NCBI GenBank assembly: GCA_045612925.1
Contig: JAZKZX010000032.1
Location: forward strand, 1-64,000
DNA: 64,000 bases
Reading direction: 5' to 3'
From: UBA1189 sp045612925
Lineage (GTDB): Bacteria > Bacteroidota > Bacteroidia > Bacteroidales > Bacteroidaceae
Shown here: positions 43,216-52,284 of the stretch, piece by piece
Position numbering within the stretch: the first letter of the stretch is position 1
Layout of the letters: each line of letters opens with the position of its first letter
The notes under the pieces: generated by a model
The model's database searches: none
Seen by the model: the letters and a program-made list of their open reading frames with translations, nothing else
Told to the model about the DNA's origin: nothing
Program-made: the position numbers and the translations under genes

Positions 43216-45678
43216 TTATCTCCCACTCTGCCCTACAAGACGACGCACCTGACGGTTGAAGTCGTCAGCTTCGAGCAGCTCCTCAAGAGTGAGGTGCATG
43301 CGGTAGCGCCAGTAGTTGAAGGGGTTGGCAGGGACATTGATGCGTTCGAAGCTGGGGTCGGGATAGCGCAGGTGCTCATCAATAGCCATCCAATCTTGCA
43401 AGGGAAGGATGGTGAGCATGGCGGGCGAGTCGAGGTGCTGACGCACGATATTCTCGCATATCCATGCCTCGGAGTCGAGGGGTGCCTTGCCACGCTGATG
43501 TAGCATCTCGCTCCAATAGTGCTGGGTGAGCGAGGGGTCTTCCTGCCACCAACCGCGGATACCACTCATATCATGGGTCGAGGTGGTGCACACCGAGTAG
43601 TAGGGATAGTTGGCGGGATTGTCGACACTGCAGCCATAGGCCTTGGGCATGCGCTGTATCTCCAAGGAGAGGATACGCAGCTCGCTCATCACAGCGGGCA
43701 CACAGGCTGGTATCATGCCGAGATCTTCGCCACACACAAGCATGTCGGTGCTATCGGCAAGAGCAGGTAGCTTCTTCATCGCCTCGGCATACCAGAAGTC
43801 GTTGTGGCGATGGTAGTAGAAGTGGTCGTGCAGGGCATAGAAGGCCTTGCGCTCATGTTCGGTCAGAGCCTTGAACGACTCGGTCTCGAAGCCATTGATG
43901 CGAGGGTGATAGGTGCCAGGCTGATGGGGGTCTTCAACGAAGAGCACATCAGTCTCATCGTCAGGTGTGAAGGGGGTAGCATGGCGCTCCTTATAGAAGG
44001 CGATGCCACTGGCGACGATCTCTTCGGGAGTGAGGGGCATGGCGGGATTGAAATGTCCCAACAAGCCGCTCTTGGTATAGCCCGGTATCTCCCATATGCG
44101 GAAGAAGCCAAGCAGGTGGTCGATGCGGTAGGCATCGAAGTAGTCGGCCATCTTGGTAAAGCGCTGAGTAAACCAATGGTAGCGCTCAGCGGCCATTGCC
44201 TGCCAGTTGTAGGTGGGGAAGCCCCAGTTTTGTCCGTCACGGGCAAAGGCATCGGGCGGAGCACCTGCCTGACTCTCCAAGCAGAAGAGTCCGGGGTGAC
44301 ACCAAGCCTCAACACTGGTGCGGCTGATGCCGATGGGGATATCGCCCTTGAGCACCACGCCATGGCGATGGGCATAGTCGGCTGCATGCTTGAGCTGCAG
44401 GTGAAGATGATATTGGATGAAGAGGTATATGGGTCCTTCGATATCGTTGATGCCCTCATTATAGGTGGAGTCGTCGCCCCACTGTGTGTAGTCGGGCGTG
44501 CCATACTTGTCGCGCAAGTAACAGTAGGCTGCATAGGGGCGCAGCCAAGACTCGTTGTCTTGATAGAAGCGCTTGAATGAGGCAGATGCTAAGGTGCGCT
44601 CACCCTCCTGCGCAAAGATGCGATGCAGATAGTCCCACTTGGCGGTGATAACGGTGTCGTAGTCGACCTGGGGGAGCTTGTTAAGTGCTTTCTGCTGCTT
44701 GCGGAACTGCTTCATGGCCTCCTTGTCATCAAGGATGCCCACCTCCTCGAGGCGGATATAGGCGGGGTTGAGAGCAAAGCAGGATATGGCATTGTAGGGG
44801 TACGACTCGTGCCAATTGCGGTTCATGGTGGTATCGTTCACCGGTAATAGCTGCAAAAAGCATTGTCCTGTCTTGGCTGCCCAGTCGACCATGAGGGGGA
44901 TATCGGAGAACTCGCCAATACCGAAGCTCTTCTTGGAGCGTAGCGAGAACACGGGTATGGCTACACCTGCTCCGCGCCAATGCTCCTGTGGATCGCGCAG
45001 CGCATAAGTGCGCAGCATGCGGAGCGTGACATCGCTATAGGGATCGATATGCAGGGTGCGGTTGTCACCAGGTTCCCAAGCGAAGAGTTGAAAGTTTCCA
45101 TGCTGCTCTGTCTTCTCAAGAATGACAAACTTGAACTCGGCATATTCGCCTACCTCATCCTTGCTGAGCCAGAGCTGCCACTCGGTGCCGTGAGGTTCCA
45201 TGATGCGTGCCTGGTCAGTATCCCACAATCCTAACGATTCCTTATCGCCACACACTGCCAACACCTGATGCTTGCGCAGCGTGGGAGCCTCGCAACAGAT
45301 GCAGATGCCTGCATCACCCTTGGCACTATAGCCATGCTGCTCGTGAGCAAAGATAGCCTTGGTGAATGCCGAAGAGTAGAAGGGAGCAAGGGCTGAGCGA
45401 TCGCGCCAGCAGTCGCTGATGTAGACATGACCATGCAAAGTGTCGGGGAGGGTGTGGTGACGCCACTCGGTACGCTTGATGACATTGCCCTCAATGACCA
45501 CAAAGGTATAGGGTGCGGAGGGTTTGAACTCATCATTTAAGGTGACAAACCAATGTCCCTTGCCATCGGTCTGCATAGGCAAGGTGTGAGCATGGTGCAC
45601 ATCTTTTACTGTGCTGAATGCGATATGGATATCTTCGCCCCATACCGTATTGTAGTGTAAGGTAACCGTCAGTTTCAT
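43216..45678 (-). CDS. malQ: 4-alpha-glucanotransferase (GH77) with N-terminal starch-binding modules
   Basis: 820 residues. Two CBM20-like modules occupy about 1-245 (GHWFVTLNDEFKPSAPYTFV; GLWDTDQARIMEPHGTEWQL). The GH77 barrel follows, with PVFSLRSKKSFGIGEFSD, YRIDHLLGFFRIWEIPGY carrying the nucleophile Asp, and LVCGEDLGMIPACVP with the acid Glu. It rearranges maltodextrins and should work with the glycogen operon 25 kb away. No signal peptide, so cytoplasmic. No standard promoter is seen in front. Confidence 0.93.
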   Translation of the reverse strand: MKLTVTLHYNTVWGEDIHIAFSTVKDVHHAHTLPMQTDGKGHWFVTLNDEFKPSAPYTFVVIEGNVIKRTEWRHHTLPDTLHGHVYISDCWRDRSALAPFYSSAFTKAIFAHEQHGYSAKGDAGICICCEAPTLRKHQVLAVCGDKESLGLWDTDQARIMEPHGTEWQLWLSKDEVGEYAEFKFVILEKTEQHGNFQLFAWEPGDNRTLHIDPYSDVTLRMLRTYALRDPQEHWRGAGVAIPVFSLRSKKSFGIGEFSDIPLMVDWAAKTGQCFLQLLPVNDTTMNRNWHESYPYNAISCFALNPAYIRLEEVGILDDKEAMKQFRKQQKALNKLPQVDYDTVITAKWDYLHRIFAQEGERTLASASFKRFYQDNESWLRPYAAYCYLRDKYGTPDYTQWGDDSTYNEGINDIEGPIYLFIQYHLHLQLKHAADYAHRHGVVLKGDIPIGISRTSVEAWCHPGLFCLESQAGAPPDAFARDGQNWGFPTYNWQAMAAERYHWFTQRFTKMADYFDAYRIDHLLGFFRIWEIPGYTKSGLLGHFNPAMPLTPEEIVASGIAFYKERHATPFTPDDETDVLFVEDPHQPGTYHPRINGFETESFKALTEHERKAFYALHDHFYYHRHNDFWYAEAMKKLPALADSTDMLVCGEDLGMIPACVPAVMSELRILSLEIQRMPKAYGCSVDNPANYPYYSVCTTSTHDMSGIRGWWQEDPSLTQHYWSEMLHQRGKAPLDSEAWICENIVRQHLDSPAMLTILPLQDWMAIDEHLRYPDPSFERINVPANPFNYWRYRMHLTLEELLEADDFNRQVRRLVGQSGR

Positions 45679-45713
45679 AGTGAAAGAATCGGTATTAAAT
45701 GATCGGATTCTTA

Positions 45714-45760
45714 AGAAAAAGGTCCGTCACACAATCCCGCAGAATTGCAGTTACGGACCT
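45714..45760 (-). terminator. Terminator after the small HTH gene
   Basis: On the minus strand AGGTCCGT (45760-45753) pairs with ACGGACCT (45727-45720), followed by TTTTTCTT. It separates the HTH gene from malQ. Confidence 0.75.
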
Positions 45761-45788
45761 CCAAATCAAATGAAAAAACAAAAAGTGC

Positions 45789-46076
45789 TTATTCTGCAGC
45801 AGCCTCTTCAGCAGATGCCTCAGCTGCCTTCACCTCTTCGAGGATAGCAGGCGCCTTGTCGAGTACGGTAGTGTCATCGATGCGTACGAGACCACCATCA
45901 GGACCGGGCTCGAGGTGGATACCTACGCTCTGACCTGCCTGGAAGTTCTGGCCACCGAAAAAGTTTCGTACGGTCTCTACGCTTACACCAAGCTCGTCAG
46001 CAATACGGTGCATGCTACCATCGGGCAATGAATCTTTAAGATTGCGCAATTCGTTGAATGTCATTAACTTGCTCAT
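45789..46076 (-). CDS. Small DNA-binding protein with helix-turn-helix
   Basis: 95 residues. MSKLMTFNELRNLKDSLPDG opens, and HRIADELGVSVETVRNFFGG (23-42) is a clear helix-turn-helix. A Gly/Asp-rich middle and an acidic Ala/Glu tail (EEVKAAEASAEEAAAE) follow. Short proteins of this build are annotated only as DNA-binding in Bacteroides. Last of the batD-batE-PAP2 series (39 bp behind PAP2), with its own terminator. Confidence 0.8.
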   Translation of the reverse strand: MSKLMTFNELRNLKDSLPDGSMHRIADELGVSVETVRNFFGGQNFQAGQSVGIHLEPGPDGGLVRIDDTTVLDKAPAILEEVKAAEASAEEAAAE

Positions 46077-46115
46077 AGTCGTAAATTTTTTATTATTACT
46101 AATAAGTTATTGTTA

Positions 46116-46823
46116 TTAAAGTATATTGTTATACAAATAGATCAAGGCATAGATGCTTATAAAAGCAAATGTAGCGTATATAGCAGTGGTTATAGCCTGC
46201 ACATCTGCAACTAAATAACCAGAACGGGTATAGTTGGCGGTGATGCGGACCGAGGAGCTATCAATCTTCCGGTTGACAAAATTGTATATGAAATACATCG
46301 CAACACCAATAGTGCAACCAAGAAGAGTGCCACAAAGAATATCTCCAGGGTAGTGTACGCCAAGGTATATGCGCGAAAAGCTATTGAGAAGCGCCCAGAA
46401 GAGAAGCGACAGGCTAAGTGCACGGTTGCGGATAATCGAAGAGATGATGACAAAGAGACCAAACGAGTTGCACGCATGGCTCGATGTGAAGCTATAGCCT
46501 CCGCTGCGATAGTCGTTGAAGGTGTCGACGAGATGCATGAACGAGGGATCGTGACTGGGACGTAAGCGAGCCACAAGGGGCTTGACTAAATGTGACGAAG
46601 CCTGATCGGTAGCCAAGAAGGTGAGCGCAACGGCCAAAACGGCAAGAAGAGCGCCACGAGGACTGTTGTTCTTGAGTACAACGAATAACAACACCAAAGC
46701 TACAGGAATCCACACCACGGTAGAGGTGTAGATCTTCATCACACCATCCAAATAGAGCGAGTTGCTACCGTTGAGGGCGAGCATCACTTGCTTGTCTATG
46801 TCAACTAACCGCTGTAGGTCCAT
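46116..46823 (-). CDS. PAP2-superfamily membrane phosphatase
   Basis: 235 residues with about six membrane segments. The three motifs are KPLVARLRP (81-89), SFTSSHAC (H116) and SRIYLGVHYPGD (150-161, His157 and Asp161). The second motif has TSSH where the family usually has PSGH. Bacteroidales members are lipid A, undecaprenyl or phosphatidylglycerol phosphatases; which one cannot be said. 21 bp behind batE. Confidence 0.88.
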   Translation of the reverse strand: MDLQRLVDIDKQVMLALNGSNSLYLDGVMKIYTSTVVWIPVALVLLFVVLKNNSPRGALLAVLAVALTFLATDQASSHLVKPLVARLRPSHDPSFMHLVDTFNDYRSGGYSFTSSHACNSFGLFVIISSIIRNRALSLSLLFWALLNSFSRIYLGVHYPGDILCGTLLGCTIGVAMYFIYNFVNRKIDSSSVRITANYTRSGYLVADVQAITTAIYATFAFISIYALIYLYNNIL

Positions 46824-46844
46824 CGCTTATGGGGTTCCTAATTA

Positions 46845-47627
46845 TCAAATCTTCTCGATAGCCTCAGCGGGGAGCCAGCCGATATTGCCATCTTCGAGTT
46901 CTATCTCCTTCCACGCGTTCATGCTATCGTCTTTAATCTTTACCTTTTTGCCTTCATGGAGTATAAAGAGCTCGGTACCACTGGCACTGGGTGTGCTGCG
47001 TATGGTAACGCTCGGCTCCATGATGATGGCGCTCTCGCGGTGAAGCAGTTTGGCAGTTTGCCCAGAGGCAATCACATTGGCCAATATGGTGCCCAACAAC
47101 GAGAGTAATGCAAATATAAAGATTATTTTTTTAGTTTTGCTCTTTTTACTAAAAATAAATAGCACCAAGCACGAAATAAGTATTATAAAACATAAAATTG
47201 CTACCTTAGACCAAGCATCGGCACTCATTATGGCAGCAAAACCACGATACCAGCGGACAAAGAAGAGTTCACTCACAAGGGCATTCTTATCGACTGCCTT
47301 GCTGCGGGCAAACTCAAGATTGAACTTGGCATCGGCATTAGACGGATCGACCAATAGGGCACGCTCATAGTTGAGGATGGAACGGGCAATATCGTCTATC
47401 TTGTAGTAGGCACCGCCGAGGTTGTAGTATATGGCTGACGACTCGCCATGTTCTGCCAATAAATGCTCGTAGATATGAATTGCGGTGGCATAGTCGGCCG
47501 TGGCATAGGCGCTATCGCCCATGGCTTTGGTATATACGACAGCACTATCAGCAAAGGAGGTTGTCTGTGCACGCAAGGTGCCGAAACTACACAATACTAC
47601 ACCTATTATATATAGAAGATGTTTCAT
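46845..47627 (-). CDS. BatE-like TPR protein with SH3-like C-terminus
   Basis: 260 residues. Signal peptide MKHLLYIIGVVLCSFGTLRA. TPR units lie around 28-115 (ATADYATAIHIYEHLLAEHG; SAIYYNLGGAYYKIDDIARS). Two membrane segments (about 140-190) and a bacterial SH3 domain (VTIRSTPSASGTELFILHEG) follow. This is the layout of BatE of the Bacteroides aerotolerance operon. It is 41 bp behind batD. Confidence 0.87.
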   Translation of the reverse strand: MKHLLYIIGVVLCSFGTLRAQTTSFADSAVVYTKAMGDSAYATADYATAIHIYEHLLAEHGESSAIYYNLGGAYYKIDDIARSILNYERALLVDPSNADAKFNLEFARSKAVDKNALVSELFFVRWYRGFAAIMSADAWSKVAILCFIILISCLVLFIFSKKSKTKKIIFIFALLSLLGTILANVIASGQTAKLLHRESAIIMEPSVTIRSTPSASGTELFILHEGKKVKIKDDSMNAWKEIELEDGNIGWLPAEAIEKI

Positions 47628-47668
47628 TCTTTTACAATTTGTTTTCGTTATCGATTTCTTTATATGTT

Positions 47669-49507
47669 TCAGCGCCTTATTGCATTCTCAAGATCGTTCA
47701 TCAGTTCGGCTACACGCCCATAAATACCCTCTTCGGACGATCCAGACAACGAAGGCGCATAGCGAGCAAATTCACATTCGCCAACCAATGAAAGACACTC
47801 ATTTATGATGTCTTCGGGGACTTGACAATCGGCCAACTTGGCTGATATATTATCCTTTGACAGTTCTGAAACTGGCATACTGAGCTTATCACTGAGGTAT
47901 CCCCACAAAGCTTTCAACACCTCATCATAGAAACCTGCCTTATCGCTCTGCTGCATCTTCATCTTAGCGACCTTGAGACGGCGCGTTGCCACCTTGCCAG
48001 CCTTCTTGGTCTTCTGCTTGGCTATATTGGCATTCTCTATAGCCTGCTTGCGATATACTACTACAATCATGATGAAGGCCACAAAGGGGATAATATACCA
48101 AAGCCAGTAGACTACCGTACCATAGAGATAGGAACCTCGAGCATGGAACTTAGCCTCTCCAAGATTGATATAACGAATATCCTGACCCAAGAGACGCAGC
48201 TCTTCCTTACTCACATAACCCACAGAAGCAGAGCTCATAGTACCATCGCCTTTGGCCACATGGAGCGTATATTCAGGTGTGGTGAGGGTTTTGTATGCAC
48301 CGCTCTTGACATCAAAGTAGGTGAACTCAACCGAAGGAATGGTGTAGTTGCCTGCATGGCGAGGAATGGCAAGATACTCGATGACCTTGTTGCCCGATAA
48401 ACCGCTTGTCTTGAGGGTAAACTTATTATCGACCTTGGGGTCATAAATCTCGAAGTCGGCAGGGAACTTCACTTCAGGGGTTCGGATAAGCTTCATGTTG
48501 CCAGTACCCGAAATGATAAGTTTGAGTGTAACGGCCTCGTCCTCTTTTAATTCAGAGGTGCTGACTGATGAAGAAATGCTAAAATCACCCACTCCACCAT
48601 AGTACGACGTAGGCTTACCCGAGGGCAGTGGGCTGACATCAATGGTGAGCTTGGGGGTACGAATAGGCTTCTGCACATTGACATAGCTGCTACCGCCATT
48701 AAAGAAGGCCTCGAAGGGATCGTAGTTCTGTACGCGCTGCGCCACGGTACCCTCAAAAGTTATAGAGGGAATCTCGAGTTTACCACTCTGCTGCGGGAAT
48801 AGCACATATTGACTCCATACGATGGTGCGGTAGTTGCGACCATTGTAGTGCTCGAGCTCAAACTCACGATTACCCTTGGGCATCTCTACCTCTTGGCTAT
48901 GAAATCCCTTGAGATCAGGCATCTTACCGCTCACATTAGTAAGATTAACCGTCGTATATATCTTATAGGTCAGCAAGATAGCCTCCTGCTCGTATACCTT
49001 CTTCTTATTTACAGTAGCTGTGATGAAGAGGTCGTCATTGCTTATCTGCCCAGTCTGAGCGGTGGCGACTCCTCTACCCTGCGAACCAGACTGCTGCGAC
49101 TGTCCTCCCTGCTGATCAGGAGGCAACACCTGCACGGTAACGGCCTCGGAACTCATCTGCTTGCCATCGGCAGTAATCGTCGCTGAAGGTATGGTAAAGG
49201 TACCCTCCTTCTTGGGGCGAAGAATACAGGTGAAGGTCAGCGTCTTTGATGAGGTGCGAACACCATTGATGATAGAGGTACTCGACGAACTGGATTGGTT
49301 GGGTCCTGAAAGTACATCAAAGTCTGCAATATCACCCAAACGAAAAGCCCTGGCGTCATGCGTATTGATGGTATATGATAGACGGAAGGTACCGCCCATA
49401 ACCACGGCATTAGGTGCACTGGCAGTAAACGAAAGCTCCTCGGCATGCAACGCCGTGCATGCCAAAGTACATACAAATAGAGTTATAGAAAATATCAGTT
49501 TCTTCAT
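47669..49507 (-). CDS. BatD-like protein
   Basis: 612 residues from ATG 49507 (MKKLIFSITLFVCTLACTAL); the upstream frame is promoter DNA. Signal peptide, then several Ig-like beta domains (ATVNKKKVYEQEAILLTYKI; YGGVGDFSISSSVSTSELKE), a membrane segment near residue 455 (TVVYWLWYIIPFVAFIMIVV) and a basic cytoplasmic tail. This is the BatD layout. In Bacteroides batD normally follows batA-batC with MoxR; here it starts its own transcript. Confidence 0.88.
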   Translation of the reverse strand: MKKLIFSITLFVCTLACTALHAEELSFTASAPNAVVMGGTFRLSYTINTHDARAFRLGDIADFDVLSGPNQSSSSSTSIINGVRTSSKTLTFTCILRPKKEGTFTIPSATITADGKQMSSEAVTVQVLPPDQQGGQSQQSGSQGRGVATAQTGQISNDDLFITATVNKKKVYEQEAILLTYKIYTTVNLTNVSGKMPDLKGFHSQEVEMPKGNREFELEHYNGRNYRTIVWSQYVLFPQQSGKLEIPSITFEGTVAQRVQNYDPFEAFFNGGSSYVNVQKPIRTPKLTIDVSPLPSGKPTSYYGGVGDFSISSSVSTSELKEDEAVTLKLIISGTGNMKLIRTPEVKFPADFEIYDPKVDNKFTLKTSGLSGNKVIEYLAIPRHAGNYTIPSVEFTYFDVKSGAYKTLTTPEYTLHVAKGDGTMSSASVGYVSKEELRLLGQDIRYINLGEAKFHARGSYLYGTVVYWLWYIIPFVAFIMIVVVYRKQAIENANIAKQKTKKAGKVATRRLKVAKMKMQQSDKAGFYDEVLKALWGYLSDKLSMPVSELSKDNISAKLADCQVPEDIINECLSLVGECEFARYAPSLSGSSEEGIYGRVAELMNDLENAIRR

Positions 49508-49533
49508 CGCAACTATTTTTCGCAAATTTCTGA

Positions 49534-49564
49534 CAAAATTAGTGCAAGGCGAACGAAAAACCAA
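49534..49564 (-). promoter_or_regulatory. Promoter of batDE-PAP2-HTH (conserved-spacer family)
   Basis: Minus strand: TTG (49564-49562), 20-bp spacer GTTTTTCGTTCGCCTTGCAC, TAATTTTG (49541-49534). The leader to 49507 is about 20 nt. More than 45 bp, including the CAAAAC/GTTTTG repeat upstream, match the ampG promoter at 3210-3256. Confidence 0.8.
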
Positions 49565-49710
49565 AACTTGTTTTGAGTTTTTCTGAGCCGCAGCCTAATT
49601 TCAAGCTGCGAAGCGGATTAAAGATAGTGCAAGGCGAACGAAAAACCAAAACTTGTTTTGAGTTTTTCTAAGCCGCAGCCTAATTTCAAGCTGCGAAGCA
49701 GATTAAAGAC
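49541..49710. repeat. 85-bp tandem duplication of the batD promoter region
   Basis: Copies 49541-49625 and 49626-49710 differ at only about three positions. Each contains the CAAAAC/GTTTTG repeat, the conserved spacer and a CGCAGC/GCTGCG hairpin. In the outer copy the -7 element reads TATCTTTA on the minus strand, so only the inner copy keeps a good TAATTTTG. Confidence 0.85.
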
Positions 49711-49772
49711 AAAGGATAGAGAAACAAAAAGGAGCGAGTGCCCACCCGCTCCTTACTCTATAGAACTATACC

Positions 49773-51161
49773 TCAAACTATCTTCTTCACCAACCCGAAC
49801 ATACGATAGGGCATGTAGCGGAAGGGGAGGTCAATCCATGTACCTGTAGCCACAACCGAACGGCGATGAGAGAAGACACGGAAGCTTTCTTCTCCATGGT
49901 AACCTCCCATACCCGAGTTGCCCACGCCACCAAAGGGGATGTGCTCATTGGCAATATGCATGATGGTATCGTTGATGCAGGCACCGCCCGAAGAGGTGTG
50001 CTGTATGAGATTCCACCCATCGGTCTCACGGCCAAAGAAATAGAAGGCGAGCGGTTTCTCGCGACGGGTGACATAGCCTTGTACTTCATCCAGGCTCTTG
50101 AAGGTAAGTATGGGGAATACAGGACCAAAGATCTCTTCGGTAAGCACACCCAATGCATTGGACTTTGCATCGGCATCGCTATCAGAGAGACTGATATGGG
50201 TATCGAGCAAAGTAGGCTCGATGAAGCGATCTGCCGCATCGGTGCGACCTCCATAAAGGATGTCTCCCTCGGCAAGGTAGCCCTTGACACGCTCAAAGGC
50301 ACGGTCATTGACCATGCGCACATAGTGCTTGTGACGCTTGATATCATTGCCATGCAGTTCCTTGATAGCATTGGAAAAAGCCTCGACAAAATCGTCCTTT
50401 ACCGACTCGTGAAGAAGAAGGTAGTCGGGAGCGATGCAGGTCTGCCCAGAGTTGAGGGTCTTGCCCCACGCAATGCGCTTGGCTGCCAGTTTGATATCGG
50501 CAGTGCGGTCTACGACACAGGGGCTCTTGCCGCCCAACTCAAGAATGACGGGTGTGAGATGCTTTGACGCAGCCTCCATCACCATCTTACCCAGCGAGGG
50601 ACTTCCGGTGAAGAAGATAAGATCGAAACGCTGGGCAAGCAATGCCTTGTTGACTTCACGGTGACCCTGCACCACAGCTATGTACTCGGGAGCGAAGGTG
50701 TCGGCAATCATCTTTTCAATGACAGCCGATACGGTAGGCACATAGGGCGAAGGCTTCAACACTGCAGTACAACCAGCCGAGATAGCGCCCACGAGCGGAT
50801 TGAGCAGCAGTTGCACGGGGTAATTCCAAGGGGCCATAATGAGCGTATTGCCCAAAGGCTCACTCACAATAAAACTCCTCGAAGGAAACATCTTGATGGG
50901 CGTGGGGCGACGCTTGCGACGACTCCACTTGCCAATATGACGGATATGGTTGGCCACTTCGCCTTTGACGATACTAAGCTCGGTGAGATAGGCTTCTTGA
51001 TATGATTTGTGAAGGTCGGCCCACAAGGCATCGGCTAAGGGTTTCTCCCACTTGACGAGGGTCGCCTGCAACTTTTTCAGCATCTGACGACGGAAGTTGA
51101 TATCGAGTGTAGCACCGCTACGAAAATAGGCGCGCTGCGCCTCAATGATGGATGGTATCAT
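49773..51161 (-). CDS. Aldehyde dehydrogenase, class 3-like
   Basis: 462 residues. Catalytic Cys242 in NSGQTCIAPDY, general-base Glu208 in VILELGGKSP, NAD-binding FFTGSPSLGKMV and the PWNYPVQ motif. It lacks the N-terminal extension of class 1/2 enzymes and resembles fatty-aldehyde dehydrogenases. The gene is 9 bp behind a short-chain dehydrogenase, so the pair may take an alcohol to an acid in two steps. Confidence 0.93.
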   Translation of the reverse strand: MIPSIIEAQRAYFRSGATLDINFRRQMLKKLQATLVKWEKPLADALWADLHKSYQEAYLTELSIVKGEVANHIRHIGKWSRRKRRPTPIKMFPSRSFIVSEPLGNTLIMAPWNYPVQLLLNPLVGAISAGCTAVLKPSPYVPTVSAVIEKMIADTFAPEYIAVVQGHREVNKALLAQRFDLIFFTGSPSLGKMVMEAASKHLTPVILELGGKSPCVVDRTADIKLAAKRIAWGKTLNSGQTCIAPDYLLLHESVKDDFVEAFSNAIKELHGNDIKRHKHYVRMVNDRAFERVKGYLAEGDILYGGRTDAADRFIEPTLLDTHISLSDSDADAKSNALGVLTEEIFGPVFPILTFKSLDEVQGYVTRREKPLAFYFFGRETDGWNLIQHTSSGGACINDTIMHIANEHIPFGGVGNSGMGGYHGEESFRVFSHRRSVVATGTWIDLPFRYMPYRMFGLVKKIV

Positions 51162-51170
51162 AGATGATTG

Positions 51171-51977
51171 TTATTTTCGACCCGTAAAGTTATCCATTGT
51201 GTGGTAAATACCAAAAACTTTTCCGAAGAAAAAGTCAAAAACGGGTATCGGGAGTACAAACTGCCAGAAACGGATGAAGTGCAGGCCGAAGGGGATGCCA
51301 CGGAAGATGAGATTCTTCTCAATAGCACGGATAATCCTCTTTGACACATACTCGGGCTTGAGGATGGGGATGATGCGTGACTTCACACCATCGAACATAC
51401 CCGTATTAATATAATAAGGTGTAATGGTGGTCACACGCACGGGACTCTTCTGCTCTTGCAATTCGATGCGCACCGAGTCGCTCCAACCAATGGCAGCCCA
51501 CTTGCTGGCACCATATACGGACATACGCGGATTGCCCAACATACCACCTGCTGAAGTGATATTACAGATGTGTCCCTGCTTGCGACGCAACATGTCAGGA
51601 AGCATTACACGCGCCACATACATAGGAGCAATGGCATTGATGAGCATGGTGCGGTCAATCTCGGAAATATCTACCTGATCAAAAGTCTTGTTACTGGTGA
51701 TGATACCCGCATTATTGATGAGGATATCAATATCGCCACACTCCTTCACGGTGATAGCGTAAGACTCGCGCACTGCGTCGATATTACCCACATCGACACG
51801 ATACCCCTTTACCTTACCTTTTGCCGCAAACTCCTTTACGGTGGCAGCTATGTTCTGTTCGTTAATATCCCAAATGATAAGGCACTTGGCTCCTTTCTCC
51901 AACGCGATGCGTCCCATAATCTTGCCTATACCCGAAGCTCCTCCGGTGATAAGCACATTGCTGTTCTTGATGTTCAT
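51171..51977 (-). CDS. Short-chain dehydrogenase/reductase
   Basis: 268 residues. Rossmann motif TGGASGIG (11-18), NNAGI (89-92), catalytic Ser142, Tyr155 and Lys159 (SVYGASKW). The longer C-terminus after residue 215, with a hydrophobic segment (RFWQFVLPIPVFDFFFG), resembles the retinol/fatty-alcohol SDR group. First gene of the SDR-ALDH operon. Confidence 0.93.
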   Translation of the reverse strand: MNIKNSNVLITGGASGIGKIMGRIALEKGAKCLIIWDINEQNIAATVKEFAAKGKVKGYRVDVGNIDAVRESYAITVKECGDIDILINNAGIITSNKTFDQVDISEIDRTMLINAIAPMYVARVMLPDMLRRKQGHICNITSAGGMLGNPRMSVYGASKWAAIGWSDSVRIELQEQKSPVRVTTITPYYINTGMFDGVKSRIIPILKPEYVSKRIIRAIEKNLIFRGIPFGLHFIRFWQFVLPIPVFDFFFGKVFGIYHTMDNFTGRK

Positions 51978-51992
51978 AATTAGTGTTTAGGA

Positions 51993-52067
51993 GAGCCTCT
52001 CCAAACCTCCTCCTCTGAAAGGTGAGGCTTTCAAGTACTCCTCTTGAGGAGAGGTTGGGGGAAGCTG
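51993..52067. repeat. CT-rich inverted repeat (REP-like) in the SDR leader
   Basis: AGAGCCTCTCCAAACCTCC on one side and GGAGAGGTTGGGGGAAGC on the other form an imperfect hairpin. Similar in style to the elements at 58291 and 61586. It lies in the 5' leader of the SDR message. Confidence 0.6.
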
Positions 52068-52079
52068 CTATTTGCGCCG

Positions 52080-52087
52080 CAAAGGTA
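52080..52087 (-). promoter_or_regulatory. -7 element TACCTTTG of the SDR-ALDH operon
   Basis: Minus-strand TACCTTTG. The leader is about 95 nt and contains the CT-rich inverted repeat. Confidence 0.55.
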
Positions 52088-52260
52088 CAACAAATAGCAA
52101 GGCAAGAGGTTTACATTAATCCCTTTGCCATGCCATTCGCCACTATGGGTGGACATTCGCCCCAATAACGGTCAGGCGCCACCATCATTGCTGCTTATAC
52201 AGGTAAAAATACGGCCAAAAATAAACAAGCAAACATAGCATAGATACAAAAAATATGCAC

Positions 52261-52268
52261 TACATTTG
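52261..52268 (+). promoter_or_regulatory. -7 element TACATTTG of the outer-membrane protein gene
   Basis: TACATTTG lies inside the upstream in-frame extension, so translation should begin at 52273 or, better, at 52285 where the signal peptide starts. Nothing else is seen in 52088-52260. Confidence 0.6.
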
Positions 52269-52284
52269 CCATATGATTGAGAGA

